A stretch of DNA of 64,000 nucleotides from an archaeon (GTDB lineage Archaea > Nanobdellota > Nanobdellia > Pacearchaeales > GW2011-AR1), in assembly GCA_018651605.1 (NCBI GenBank), contig JABIDS010000014.1, positions 18,499 to 82,498 of the forward strand, in the 5' to 3' direction. This document shows positions 18,852-27,538 of the stretch, one piece after another. Position 1 is the stretch's first letter. Every line of letters begins with the position of its first letter. The position numbers and the translations under genes were made by a program. The notes below the pieces were generated by a model that did no database searches, had not been told where the DNA came from, and worked only from the letters and a program-made list of their open reading frames with translations.

Positions 18852-18937
18852 GTTTATTTTAAAAAGAAAAGAGTTTTTAAAATATGTTGTGATTTTTTAT
18901 GTATTAAACTTAAATATACTTTTTAAGTGTTTATTGT

Positions 18938-19708
18938 GTGGGATATGATAGGTTTAGCACTGTAAGGGCAGATTATATTGGAAGATATGGTTTTCATAAA
19001 CCTAGTAATGTTAGTCCTTCTGAGATATTTGGGGATGTAGATTGTGTTGTTCTTGAGGTCCGTGGAAGCCAGATTCTTAAAGTTGGAGATGTTAGAAAAA
19101 CTTTTGAAGAAATTCTTAAGGGAAATCTCCAAATAGAAGATAGGGATGTTGTTGATTATTGTAAAGAGAAAAATGTTCCATTGTATGTTGTTGAACCTGA
19201 AATATCTAAATCAAATTATATTGGCGGATGGTTTCAGATTTTATTTAGTTTAATTACAGGGCTTTTATTTCCTCCATTTATGGTTCCGTTTATTGCGAAT
19301 TATTATGCAGTACCTAATAGAAAAAGAAAGATTAGAAATTTTTTTAGAATGTTGGTTGGGGTTCATTCTTATATTCATCATAGTGGGTTAGGTCAAGGAA
19401 GAAATGATATTGCTGCTAGAAAGATAGAGGAATTTATTGTTCCTTTTTTGATAAAGAAGTTGAAAAGAAGAGTTCGAGTTGGTTTAAATTATGGGTCTTA
19501 TCATGTTGGTATTGCTTATAGTCTTAGATCTGTTAAATTAAGGGATTTTAGTTTGAAATGTTTTGAAAAATTTAATCTTGTGAATTTTTTAGGGTTTAGG
19601 GTTAAGTATCCTGGATTTAAGAATGGGGAAAATATTGGAAAGGTTTATGTTGCTAATTTTATTGATGGTGAATGGAAGACTTGTGATTATGAAACAAGGC
19701 TCTTCTGA
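18938..19708 (+). CDS. Hypothetical protein, possibly TraB/GumN-like
   Basis: 256-aa ORF; ARKIEE...GLNYGSYHVGIAY weakly resembles TraB patterns; GTG start. Confidence 0.4.
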   Translation: MGYDRFSTVRADYIGRYGFHKPSNVSPSEIFGDVDCVVLEVRGSQILKVGDVRKTFEEILKGNLQIEDRDVVDYCKEKNVPLYVVEPEISKSNYIGGWFQILFSLITGLLFPPFMVPFIANYYAVPNRKRKIRNFFRMLVGVHSYIHHSGLGQGRNDIAARKIEEFIVPFLIKKLKRRVRVGLNYGSYHVGIAYSLRSVKLRDFSLKCFEKFNLVNFLGFRVKYPGFKNGENIGKVYVANFIDGEWKTCDYETRLF

Positions 19709-19761
19709 TAATTGTTTTATTTTGAAATAATCTTTATATAGTTGGAATTTTTTAGTTTTGA

Positions 19762-21339
19762 ATGGTTCAAATAGTAAAGGGGTTATATAAAACTTATTTG
19801 AAGAAGATAAGAGGTTTATCTTTGCCCAGAGATTTAATTGATTATGCAGTTAAGATAAACTATAACAAAGTTGTTGTTTCAAATGAAGGTGAGAAAATGA
19901 CTTATGGGGAAATTTATAAGAATTCTCTTAAATTAGTGAATTCTTTTTTGAAGATAGGGATAAAAAAAGGAGATAAGGTGGGAGTTATGATTTATAATTG
20001 TAAGGAATATTTTGAAATTAAGATTGCTAGTTATATGTTGGGAATAGTTTTAGTTCCAATAATGTCTGATTTAAATACAGAAGATATTGTTTTTATTTTA
20101 AAGAATTCTAATGTTAAAGTTTTTGTTTATGATTCAGATATATTGAGAACTAAAATAAAAAGAATAAAAAAAGAAACTTTTGTAGAAAAATTTGTTTTTG
20201 TTACAAAATTGAAAAAAAAAGATTCGTATGATTCTTTTTTGAGTAAGGGAGAGATTAAAAAAATTAATGTGAAATTAAATTCAGAAGATTTGTCTATGAT
20301 TGGTTTTTCTTCAGGTACTACGGGTAAGGCAAAAGGAATTTGTTTTGATCAGAAAATTTGGGTGAATAGTTTTTATAATTATTTTATGAGTCCTTCTAAA
20401 ATGAAAATGGATAAATTAAGGGTTTTACATATTCTTCCCTTAGGTGCTGCAGGTGGAACAGCATTTCTTCCTTTCTTTTTTTTGGGAACTGAAAATTATT
20501 TTTTAGAGAAGTTTGATGCTTCTGAGGCTGTTTCTAAAATTGTTAAGAATGATATTGGAATTATTTTTGTTAGTCCTAGTTATTTAATGGAAATTATTGA
20601 TTACTGTAATCTTGAGAGTATTAGTTTGAATCTTAGAAGAGTTATCGTAGGTACTGAGCCAATTTCTAAAGAAAAGTTTAAACAAGCGATTGATTTTTTT
20701 GGGCCAGTTGTTGTACAAGGTTATGGGATGGCAGAAGTTTTACCTCCGCTTTCTTTATTATCTGCAGAAGATTATATTGTTAATGGAAGATTGCAAGAAG
20801 ATAAGTTGCTTTCGGTGGGTAGGTGTTTGAAAGGTGTTAAGGTGAAGATATTAAATGAAAAAAATAAAGAGGTTGTTTTTGGTAAATTGGGAAGAATTAT
20901 TTTAAAAAGTTCAACAATTTCTAAGGGTTATTGGAATAATTATGATTTAACTAGGAATTATTATAGAAGGGATTGGTTTTTTAGTGATGATTTTGGGTAT
21001 CTGGATAAAGAAGGGTATATCTATGTTTATGGGAGAAAAGAAGATATTTTGAAGAAAAATGGTGGTGAGGTTATTTTTAAAAGACCTATAGAAGAAGTTG
21101 TTCATCAATATCCAGGAGTTTTAGAAGTTTATTTATTTTGTGATAGTTCTAAAGAAATAATTTGTTATGTTTCATTAAAAAATGGATTTTCTATTAAAAA
21201 TGAAGAATTGATTAATTTTTGTAATAAAAGATTGGAGAAAGATTTTCTTCCTAAGAAATTTGTAATTGGAAAAATTCCTAAACGGATTAATGGAAAAATT
21301 GATAGGGTGAAAATAGAAAGAAGGTATTTTAGTAAATGA
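19762..21339 (+). CDS. AMP-forming acyl-CoA synthetase/ligase superfamily enzyme
   Basis: IGFSSGTTGKAKGI, QGYGMAEVLP, FFSDDFGYLDKEGYIYVYGRKEDILKKNGGEV. Confidence 0.92.
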   Translation: MVQIVKGLYKTYLKKIRGLSLPRDLIDYAVKINYNKVVVSNEGEKMTYGEIYKNSLKLVNSFLKIGIKKGDKVGVMIYNCKEYFEIKIASYMLGIVLVPIMSDLNTEDIVFILKNSNVKVFVYDSDILRTKIKRIKKETFVEKFVFVTKLKKKDSYDSFLSKGEIKKINVKLNSEDLSMIGFSSGTTGKAKGICFDQKIWVNSFYNYFMSPSKMKMDKLRVLHILPLGAAGGTAFLPFFFLGTENYFLEKFDASEAVSKIVKNDIGIIFVSPSYLMEIIDYCNLESISLNLRRVIVGTEPISKEKFKQAIDFFGPVVVQGYGMAEVLPPLSLLSAEDYIVNGRLQEDKLLSVGRCLKGVKVKILNEKNKEVVFGKLGRIILKSSTISKGYWNNYDLTRNYYRRDWFFSDDFGYLDKEGYIYVYGRKEDILKKNGGEVIFKRPIEEVVHQYPGVLEVYLFCDSSKEIICYVSLKNGFSIKNEELINFCNKRLEKDFLPKKFVIGKIPKRINGKIDRVKIERRYFSK

Positions 21340-22196
21340 AGTTTTTGTATAAAGAAGCATTTAAGAGAAATTTGGGATTATTGACAGAAAATGAGCAGGA
21401 GAAATTGAAAGATTTTGTGATTGCGATTCCTGGGATGGGGGCAATGGGAAGTGCTCATTTGATTTCGTTTGTTAGGCAAGGATTTGAAAAATTTAAAATA
21501 GCAGACGATGATTCTTTTGAATTAGTTAATTTTAATAGGCAATATGGAGCAATATTAAAAACTATTGGAAAGAAAAAAACAGAGGTAATGAGGAAAAAAG
21601 CTCTTGAAATAAATCCTAATTGTAAGATTGAAATATTTAATAAATTAGATGAAGATAATATTGAAAACTTTTTAGATGATGTGCATTTGCTTGTGGATGC
21701 TTTAGATTTTTTCTCTCTAGATATTAGGAGAGATATTATTAATTTGTCATTGAAAATGAAGATACCAGTTGTTTCTGCAGGGCCTATTGGATTTGGAAGT
21801 GCTTATTTAATTTTTCTTCCTAGTGGTCCAAATTTCAATCAGTATTTTAATATTAACAAGAATACTCCTTATAATGAATCTTTGGCTAAGTTTACAGTGG
21901 GTTTAATTCCAAAATTACTCCAGAGAAATTATATGCAAAAGGTTGATTTTAATGAAAAACAAGGACCGTCTTCAATCGCTGGTGTGAATCTTGCTAGTGG
22001 TGTTGCTTTGATTAATGCTTTGAAAATTCTTTTAAGAAGGGGAGAAGTTAAACCTGTTCCTTATTATCATCAATTTGATGTAATGAAAAATAAATATGTT
22101 TGTAAGAGACTTTTGTTTGGGAATAAGGGACCTTTGCAGAAATTGAAAATAAAATATGCTTTGAATAAATTTTTTAAGGATTATTCAAAGAATTGA
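21336..22196 (+). CDS. ThiF/MoeB/HesA family E1-like adenylyltransferase
   Basis: FVIAIPGMGAMGSAHLISFVRQGFEKFKIADDDSFELVNFNRQYGA; GPSSIAGVNLASGVALINALKILL. Confidence 0.88.
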   Translation: MKFLYKEAFKRNLGLLTENEQEKLKDFVIAIPGMGAMGSAHLISFVRQGFEKFKIADDDSFELVNFNRQYGAILKTIGKKKTEVMRKKALEINPNCKIEIFNKLDEDNIENFLDDVHLLVDALDFFSLDIRRDIINLSLKMKIPVVSAGPIGFGSAYLIFLPSGPNFNQYFNINKNTPYNESLAKFTVGLIPKLLQRNYMQKVDFNEKQGPSSIAGVNLASGVALINALKILLRRGEVKPVPYYHQFDVMKNKYVCKRLLFGNKGPLQKLKIKYALNKFFKDYSKN

Positions 22197-22205
22197 TTTT
22201 TCTGA

Positions 22206-23822
22206 TTAATATCTTATTTTTCTATAACTCCAAATAAATAAAAATAATGGAATGATTGAGAATCCTATTAGGGCTAAGATATCTGGAATGACTTGGTTAA
22301 GTGTGAAACCTTTTATCATTATTGCATTTAAAGCATTATTTGAAAAAGTCATTGGAGTGATGTATGCTACATAATTCATGAAATCTGCCATGATATCTGG
22401 AGGAAAGAATGAATGGGATATCATAAAAGAGGGTATAACAATTAATGGAACAATTACTAGTGCTTGTTGCATTGTTTTAACTCTTGAAGAAATTAAAAGC
22501 CCTATGGATATTGATGCGCAAGCTAATAATGAAAGGATTAATATAACTGCGTAAATAGAACCTGTGATTCTTAAATCGTAAATCCATATTGCTAAAAATA
22601 ATGTATAGAACATTTCGATTATTCCAAAACTGATAAAAACTAAAAATTTTCCTAAAAATACTGTGATGCTTGAAACTGGTGTTGTTGATAATCTGTATAG
22701 GGTATTTTTCTCTTTTTCAGAAATAATATTTAATGCCGGAGCCATTAAACAAACAAAAAATACTATTAATGAAAGAACGCCTGCTCCAAGATAATCAAAA
22801 TATTTTATAGGTCCCTGCATTGCAATATCTTCAATTTTAATTGGTTCTGATAAGAACTTTTTTTCTAATTTTTGAAAATCAAAATTGATAGCTTCTGATT
22901 TGTCATCTGCATCTTTAAACATATCTCTAATATGATTTAATCTATTTTCAACGTCTTTATTTAAAGAAGTATTGATATCTGGAAAGTCAATATCCTTTAG
23001 TTCTTCTCTTAACTCTTGATTTTCTTCAATAGAATAATTAAATTCTGTAATCATTTCTGAAAGGCTTTGTACAATTATTATTTTTTTAACTTCGTCAGAT
23101 GCGTTTAAAGATTCCATGCTTTCAAGTGCAATTATAAGTTTATTTAATGAAATTTGGATGTTTTCTGCATCTCTTTCAGCAGTCCATATCCCACTTCTGA
23201 CTTTTCTAATAAAATTTTCAAATTCTTCTAAATCACTTCCTTCTCCAGTTTGATTTCTTAAAGTTTCTAAATTAATATCTAAAATATCTGATTCTTTTTC
23301 TATATCTTTGAGAATGTCTTTGATTTCATCAACTTGTTCTCTTTTGTTCTCTTTTTCAATTTCTAATTCTCCTAAAATATCATTAGTAATATTTTGTAGA
23401 GAATCTTTGGCAATTTCAACTTGTGCTCCCGATAGTGAGCTGTAAGTTAAAAAATTGGAACTATCTAAATATATTTTTAGGTCTCCTGCAATGGTATTGT
23501 TAATGTTTTTTTCAAAATCTTTTGGGATATATATTACTGCTCTCACTTTACTTTTTTCTAACATGGATTTTGCTTGTTCAAATGAACCTGTGAATTCTAT
23601 AATATCGAAGAATTCTGATTTTTCAGTAGCATCAAAAACATATTGTGAAAATTGTGTTTTGTCTTCATCAATGATAATTGTATCTAAATGATTTATATCT
23701 CCTGATTGAAAAGAACTTCCAAACATTAAGATGAAAACAATTGGTTGAAGTAGTGAAATAATAAGAAAACCTTTATCGCTAAATAATTGCTTTGTCTCTT
23801 TTTTTAAAACTGTAGTTAACAT
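22206..23822 (-). CDS. ABC-2 type permease with large extracytoplasmic coiled-coil insert
   Basis: N-terminal TM, about 250-aa charged insert, C-terminal TM bundle (ALNIISEKEKNTLYRLSTTPVS). Confidence 0.88.
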   Translation of the reverse strand: MLTTVLKKETKQLFSDKGFLIISLLQPIVFILMFGSSFQSGDINHLDTIIIDEDKTQFSQYVFDATEKSEFFDIIEFTGSFEQAKSMLEKSKVRAVIYIPKDFEKNINNTIAGDLKIYLDSSNFLTYSSLSGAQVEIAKDSLQNITNDILGELEIEKENKREQVDEIKDILKDIEKESDILDINLETLRNQTGEGSDLEEFENFIRKVRSGIWTAERDAENIQISLNKLIIALESMESLNASDEVKKIIIVQSLSEMITEFNYSIEENQELREELKDIDFPDINTSLNKDVENRLNHIRDMFKDADDKSEAINFDFQKLEKKFLSEPIKIEDIAMQGPIKYFDYLGAGVLSLIVFFVCLMAPALNIISEKEKNTLYRLSTTPVSSITVFLGKFLVFISFGIIEMFYTLFLAIWIYDLRITGSIYAVILILSLLACASISIGLLISSRVKTMQQALVIVPLIVIPSFMISHSFFPPDIMADFMNYVAYITPMTFSNNALNAIMIKGFTLNQVIPDILALIGFSIIPLFLFIWSYRKIRY

Positions 23823-23823
23823 T

Positions 23824-24756
23824 TTATTCTGAATCCATTAATTCAAGCATGACATCTTCTAAGCCTGGGTTGTTTATTTCAATACTTTCAATAAGTTTAT
23901 CGTATTTTGCATTTTTATTGACAAAATTTATAATGTCCTTAGAATTATTTTTACTTGAAGAAAATTTTATATAGATTTTATCTTCTTTTAATTCTATATT
24001 TTTATTCAGATGGTCTTTGAAGAATTCTCTTGCAAACTCGGGTTTTTTAAATTCTACTATAATTTTTTCTCCATGAGTTTTTGAGAATTCTTCAATTATT
24101 TCTTCAGTTTTACCGTAAACTATTTTTTTACCTTTATGAAGGAAACAAATACAATCGCAGAGTTCTTCAGCTTCTCTTACAGAATGTGTTGTAATGATAA
24201 TTGTTATATATTCTTTAATTCTTTTTAATAAATCTGAGATTATTTTTTTGGTTTCTAAATCAATTCCAACCATTGCTTCATCTAATATTAAAATTTTAGG
24301 GTGTCCTATTAATCCTATGGCTAGAGATGTTCTTCTTTTGTAACCTCCTGATAAATTTTTGACTTTTCTTTTTAAGTCTCCTAATTTTAGGACTTCAGAT
24401 AGTTCATTTATTCTTTCGATGATTTCTTGTTTTTTGAGTCCATAAGCATTTCCAAAGAAATATAGATTTTCGTAAATATTTAATTCATCATATAAAGAAA
24501 TTTCTTGTGGGACTATTGCAACTTCTTTTTTTAATTCTTTTGTGTAGTTTTCTATTTTTTCTCCGAATATGGAAAAGTCTCCTTCTGAAGGGTCTAGAAG
24601 TCCTGTGATTATATGTAATAAGGTGCTTTTTCCTGCACCATTGCTCCCTAGAAGTCCAAATATTATATTTTGTTTGATATTGAATGAGACTCCTTGTAGG
24701 GCTTTGACGCCTTTGTAATCTTTATGAATGTTATTTATTTTAATGGCCTCTTTCAT
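23824..24756 (-). CDS. ABC transporter ATP-binding protein
   Basis: LLGSNGAGKSTLLHIITGL, NLSGGYKRRTSLAIGLIGHPKILILDEAMVGID. Confidence 0.95.
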   Translation of the reverse strand: MKEAIKINNIHKDYKGVKALQGVSFNIKQNIIFGLLGSNGAGKSTLLHIITGLLDPSEGDFSIFGEKIENYTKELKKEVAIVPQEISLYDELNIYENLYFFGNAYGLKKQEIIERINELSEVLKLGDLKRKVKNLSGGYKRRTSLAIGLIGHPKILILDEAMVGIDLETKKIISDLLKRIKEYITIIITTHSVREAEELCDCICFLHKGKKIVYGKTEEIIEEFSKTHGEKIIVEFKKPEFAREFFKDHLNKNIELKEDKIYIKFSSSKNNSKDIINFVNKNAKYDKLIESIEINNPGLEDVMLELMDSE

Positions 24757-24934
24757 TGTTTAGTTAGGAATTAGTTGCTTATAAATTTTTTTGAATAAAG
24801 AGCTTTGTTGAAAATTTCCTCTTCTTTAGTATTATCTCTTCCTTAACTGGAATAATGTTGAAACCTTTTACTAATTTCTTTGACAAAGCTTTATGAATGC
24901 AAACGCTTTTAAACCCCTTTCTCAACTAAATATT

Positions 24935-25345
24935 ATGGTATTTAAAATAAATGTATCGCATAATGGGAAGACTTATAAGTTGGAAACAGAGTCAGAAGTC
25001 TTAGTTGGAAGGGCGATTGGCGAGGTTGTTAAGGGTGATGATATTGATGCTGGTTTGAAAGGATTTGAGTTAGAGATAACTGGGCATTCGGATTTGTCAG
25101 GTATTCCTGGGTTTAAAGGATTGGAAGGAAATGTTTATCATAAAAGACTTTTAACTTATGGTCCTGGAATGAAAGATAGAAGAAAGGGAATGAGATTGAG
25201 AAAAACTAATCGTGGAGAAGAAGTTAGTTTGAAAACACATCAGGTTAATACTAAAGTTGTTAAAGAAGGTGAGAAAGGGTTTGAAGGTTTGTTTGTTGAA
25301 GCTCCTGTTAAAGAAGAAGCTCCTGCAGAAGATAAGAAAGAGTGA
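24935..25345 (+). CDS. rps6e: Ribosomal protein S6e
   Basis: MVFKINVSHNGKTYKLE...HSDLSGIPGFKGLEGNVYHKRLLTYGPGMKDRRKGMRLRKTNRG. Confidence 0.93.
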   Translation: MVFKINVSHNGKTYKLETESEVLVGRAIGEVVKGDDIDAGLKGFELEITGHSDLSGIPGFKGLEGNVYHKRLLTYGPGMKDRRKGMRLRKTNRGEEVSLKTHQVNTKVVKEGEKGFEGLFVEAPVKEEAPAEDKKE

Positions 25346-25352
25346 TTGATTA

Positions 25353-25715
25353 TTAGTTGTTATTTGGAATATTATTAAGTTTTTCTTCTAATGAATTAAT
25401 GTCTTTGTTGAGTTTTATATGTCTTGCTTCATTAGTGCCGAAACCAAGTTCTCCGAGTCCTGGTAATGTTCCTGAAATTTCAAGCATAACATCCATTGAT
25501 CTTTTTGAAGCTTCACGAGATTTTTTAATTAGTTCTTTAGTTTTATTGTAGTCTTTAATTTTGAATGCAAGTTCTGCGGCATTTAGGAGTGGGCCTGCAT
25601 AAATTGATTGCGAATATCCCCATACGGCTTCAGCATAATCTTTATTTTCTTCACAAACTTCAGCGTAGTGGATTGGATCGTCTTTTTTTAATTGTGCTAG
25701 TTCTGTGTTGTTCAT
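25353..25715 (-). CDS. Hypothetical protein
   Basis: 120-aa ORF. Confidence 0.55.
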   Translation of the reverse strand: MNNTELAQLKKDDPIHYAEVCEENKDYAEAVWGYSQSIYAGPLLNAAELAFKIKDYNKTKELIKKSREASKRSMDVMLEISGTLPGLGELGFGTNEARHIKLNKDINSLEEKLNNIPNNN

Positions 25716-25790
25716 AGGATAATTAGTTGAGGAGGGAATATATAGTTAGTCAATATATTTTATAGTTGGGATATTGAAGTATTAATTGAT

Positions 25791-26135
25791 TTATTGTCCG
25801 TAAAATCTTCCTAAAAGATTTAATGCTATTGTTTTTGTAGTTGCTTGAGAGCTTCTATTTTCTTCGTAGATTGTATCAAGAGTTAATTTTATGATGTCTC
25901 TGAATTCTTTTTTTTCAAAAATTGAAGGTTTGAATGGTTTTGGTAGCCTTCCTATAATGTAAATTTCTGTAGTGTCATGATTCTCTTTTGAATTATTATT
26001 TAATAAAAAACTATTTTCCGCCCAAAAACACATTTGTTCTAATAATTCTTTTCTTAATTTAGCTTTAGCTATTCTTGATTCTTGTTCTGTTTCTCCGTTG
26101 TTTGTATACAATATTTGTTGTTGTAATTGGTTCAT
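25791..26135 (-). CDS. Hypothetical protein
   Basis: 114-aa ORF. Confidence 0.5.
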   Translation of the reverse strand: MNQLQQQILYTNNGETEQESRIAKAKLRKELLEQMCFWAENSFLLNNNSKENHDTTEIYIIGRLPKPFKPSIFEKKEFRDIIKLTLDTIYEENRSSQATTKTIALNLLGRFYGQ

Positions 26136-26213
26136 TGTGGTTTTAATTTATGTGGGTTTATAAAATTATCTCTCAACCAACATCCTTAAAAACCCTTTGT
26201 ATTTGTAATAAAT

Positions 26214-27386
26214 ATGGATAAGAAACAAGATATTAGTAAAATGGAAATGTTGAACATTGGGATAGTTGGACATATTGATCATGGTAAGACGACTTTGCTT
26301 TCTCGGATTACTGGGAAGTTTGCAGATACGCATTCTGAAGAGTTGAAGAGAGGGATTACTATTAAGTTGGGTTATGCTGATGTTATTTTAGAGAAGGGTT
26401 CGAAATCGCGTTATGTGAGCTTTGTGGATTGTCCTGGGCATGAGATGTTGATGGCTACGATGCTTAGTGGTGCGGCGTTGATTGATGCGGCTGTTTTGGT
26501 TGTTGCTGCTAATGAAGGGATTAAGCCTCAGACTAAGGAGCATTTGATTGCATTGCAGGCAAAGAAGGTTGATAAGATTTTGATTGTTCAGAATAAGATA
26601 GATTTGGTTAGTAAGGAAGATGCTGTTAAGAATTATAATGAGATAAAGAAGTTTGTGAAGGGGACTATTGCTGAGTCTGCTGAGATTATTCCGGTTTCTG
26701 CGCAGCAAGAGATTAATATTGATAAGATTAAGGATTGGCTTTTGGGAACTGAGATTCCTGTTCGTAATTTGGATTCGCCTTCTGAGTTTTTGATTGCTAG
26801 GAGTTTTGATATTAATAAACCTGGGACAAAGGCGAAGGATTTGCATGGAGGGGTTTTGGCTGGGATATTGAAGAGGGGAGTTATTAAGGTTGGAGATGAG
26901 ATTGAGATTAAGCCAGGTATTGAGGAGACTCATGCTAATCAGACTGCGTTTAAATCTGTTAAGACTAAGATTGTTTCTATATTTCGTGGGAATTATTCTA
27001 TTAATGAGGCAGGGCCTGGAGGTTCGTTGGCTTTTGAAACTGAGTTGGATAATGTTTTGACAAAGACTGATTCTTTGTCTGGTTCAATAGCATCTGCAGT
27101 TGGTTCATTGCCTGAGATTTCTAAGACTTTGAAGTTGAAGTATTCTTTATTTGATGAGTTGGTTGGTGAGGAGAAGGCTTCTAAGATTAATGATTTGGTA
27201 ATGTCTGAAATGATTATGCTTTCAATTAATACTTCTATAACTGTTGGGCAGATTAAGAAGTTGTCTGGTGATGAGGTTGAGTTTGCTTTGAAGATTCCTA
27301 TTGTTCCTATTAAGGGAGATAGTGTTGGTTTGGCGAGGAATATTCATGGGCACTGGCGGTTGGTGGGGTTTGGTGAGATAATATAG
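26214..27386 (+). CDS. eif2g: Translation initiation factor aIF2 subunit gamma
   Basis: NIGIVGHIDHGKTTLLSRITGKFADTHSEELKRGITIKLGYAD...DCPGHEMLMATMLSGAALIDAAVLVVAANEGIKPQTKEHL. Confidence 0.94.
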   Translation: MDKKQDISKMEMLNIGIVGHIDHGKTTLLSRITGKFADTHSEELKRGITIKLGYADVILEKGSKSRYVSFVDCPGHEMLMATMLSGAALIDAAVLVVAANEGIKPQTKEHLIALQAKKVDKILIVQNKIDLVSKEDAVKNYNEIKKFVKGTIAESAEIIPVSAQQEINIDKIKDWLLGTEIPVRNLDSPSEFLIARSFDINKPGTKAKDLHGGVLAGILKRGVIKVGDEIEIKPGIEETHANQTAFKSVKTKIVSIFRGNYSINEAGPGGSLAFETELDNVLTKTDSLSGSIASAVGSLPEISKTLKLKYSLFDELVGEEKASKINDLVMSEMIMLSINTSITVGQIKKLSGDEVEFALKIPIVPIKGDSVGLARNIHGHWRLVGFGEII

Positions 27387-27445
27387 GTTTGCTTCGCAAA
27401 CGAGCTTATTTTATGTCAAAGTGCCTGACTTTGTCAAGGCACTTT
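27387..27445 (+). repeat. Family A element: GTTTGC-TTC-GCAAAC hairpin plus bulged-A hairpin
   Basis: 27387-27401 perfect hairpin directly after the aIF2-gamma stop; 27418-27445 contains GTGCCT-GAC-TTT-GTC-A-AGGCAC. Confidence 0.7.
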
Positions 27446-27538
27446 TCTAATTTTCTTGAAAGTGTGTGTATTTTAGATTTTTTGATGAGGGGTTTTTCTT
27501 TAGAAATAGTTTTTGTTTTTAAATAATTAGCAAGGATT

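Noticed and set aside
26388-26933. 181-aa minus-strand ORF opposite aIF2-gamma
   Set aside because: Antisense shadow; low-complexity N/L/I/S composition.
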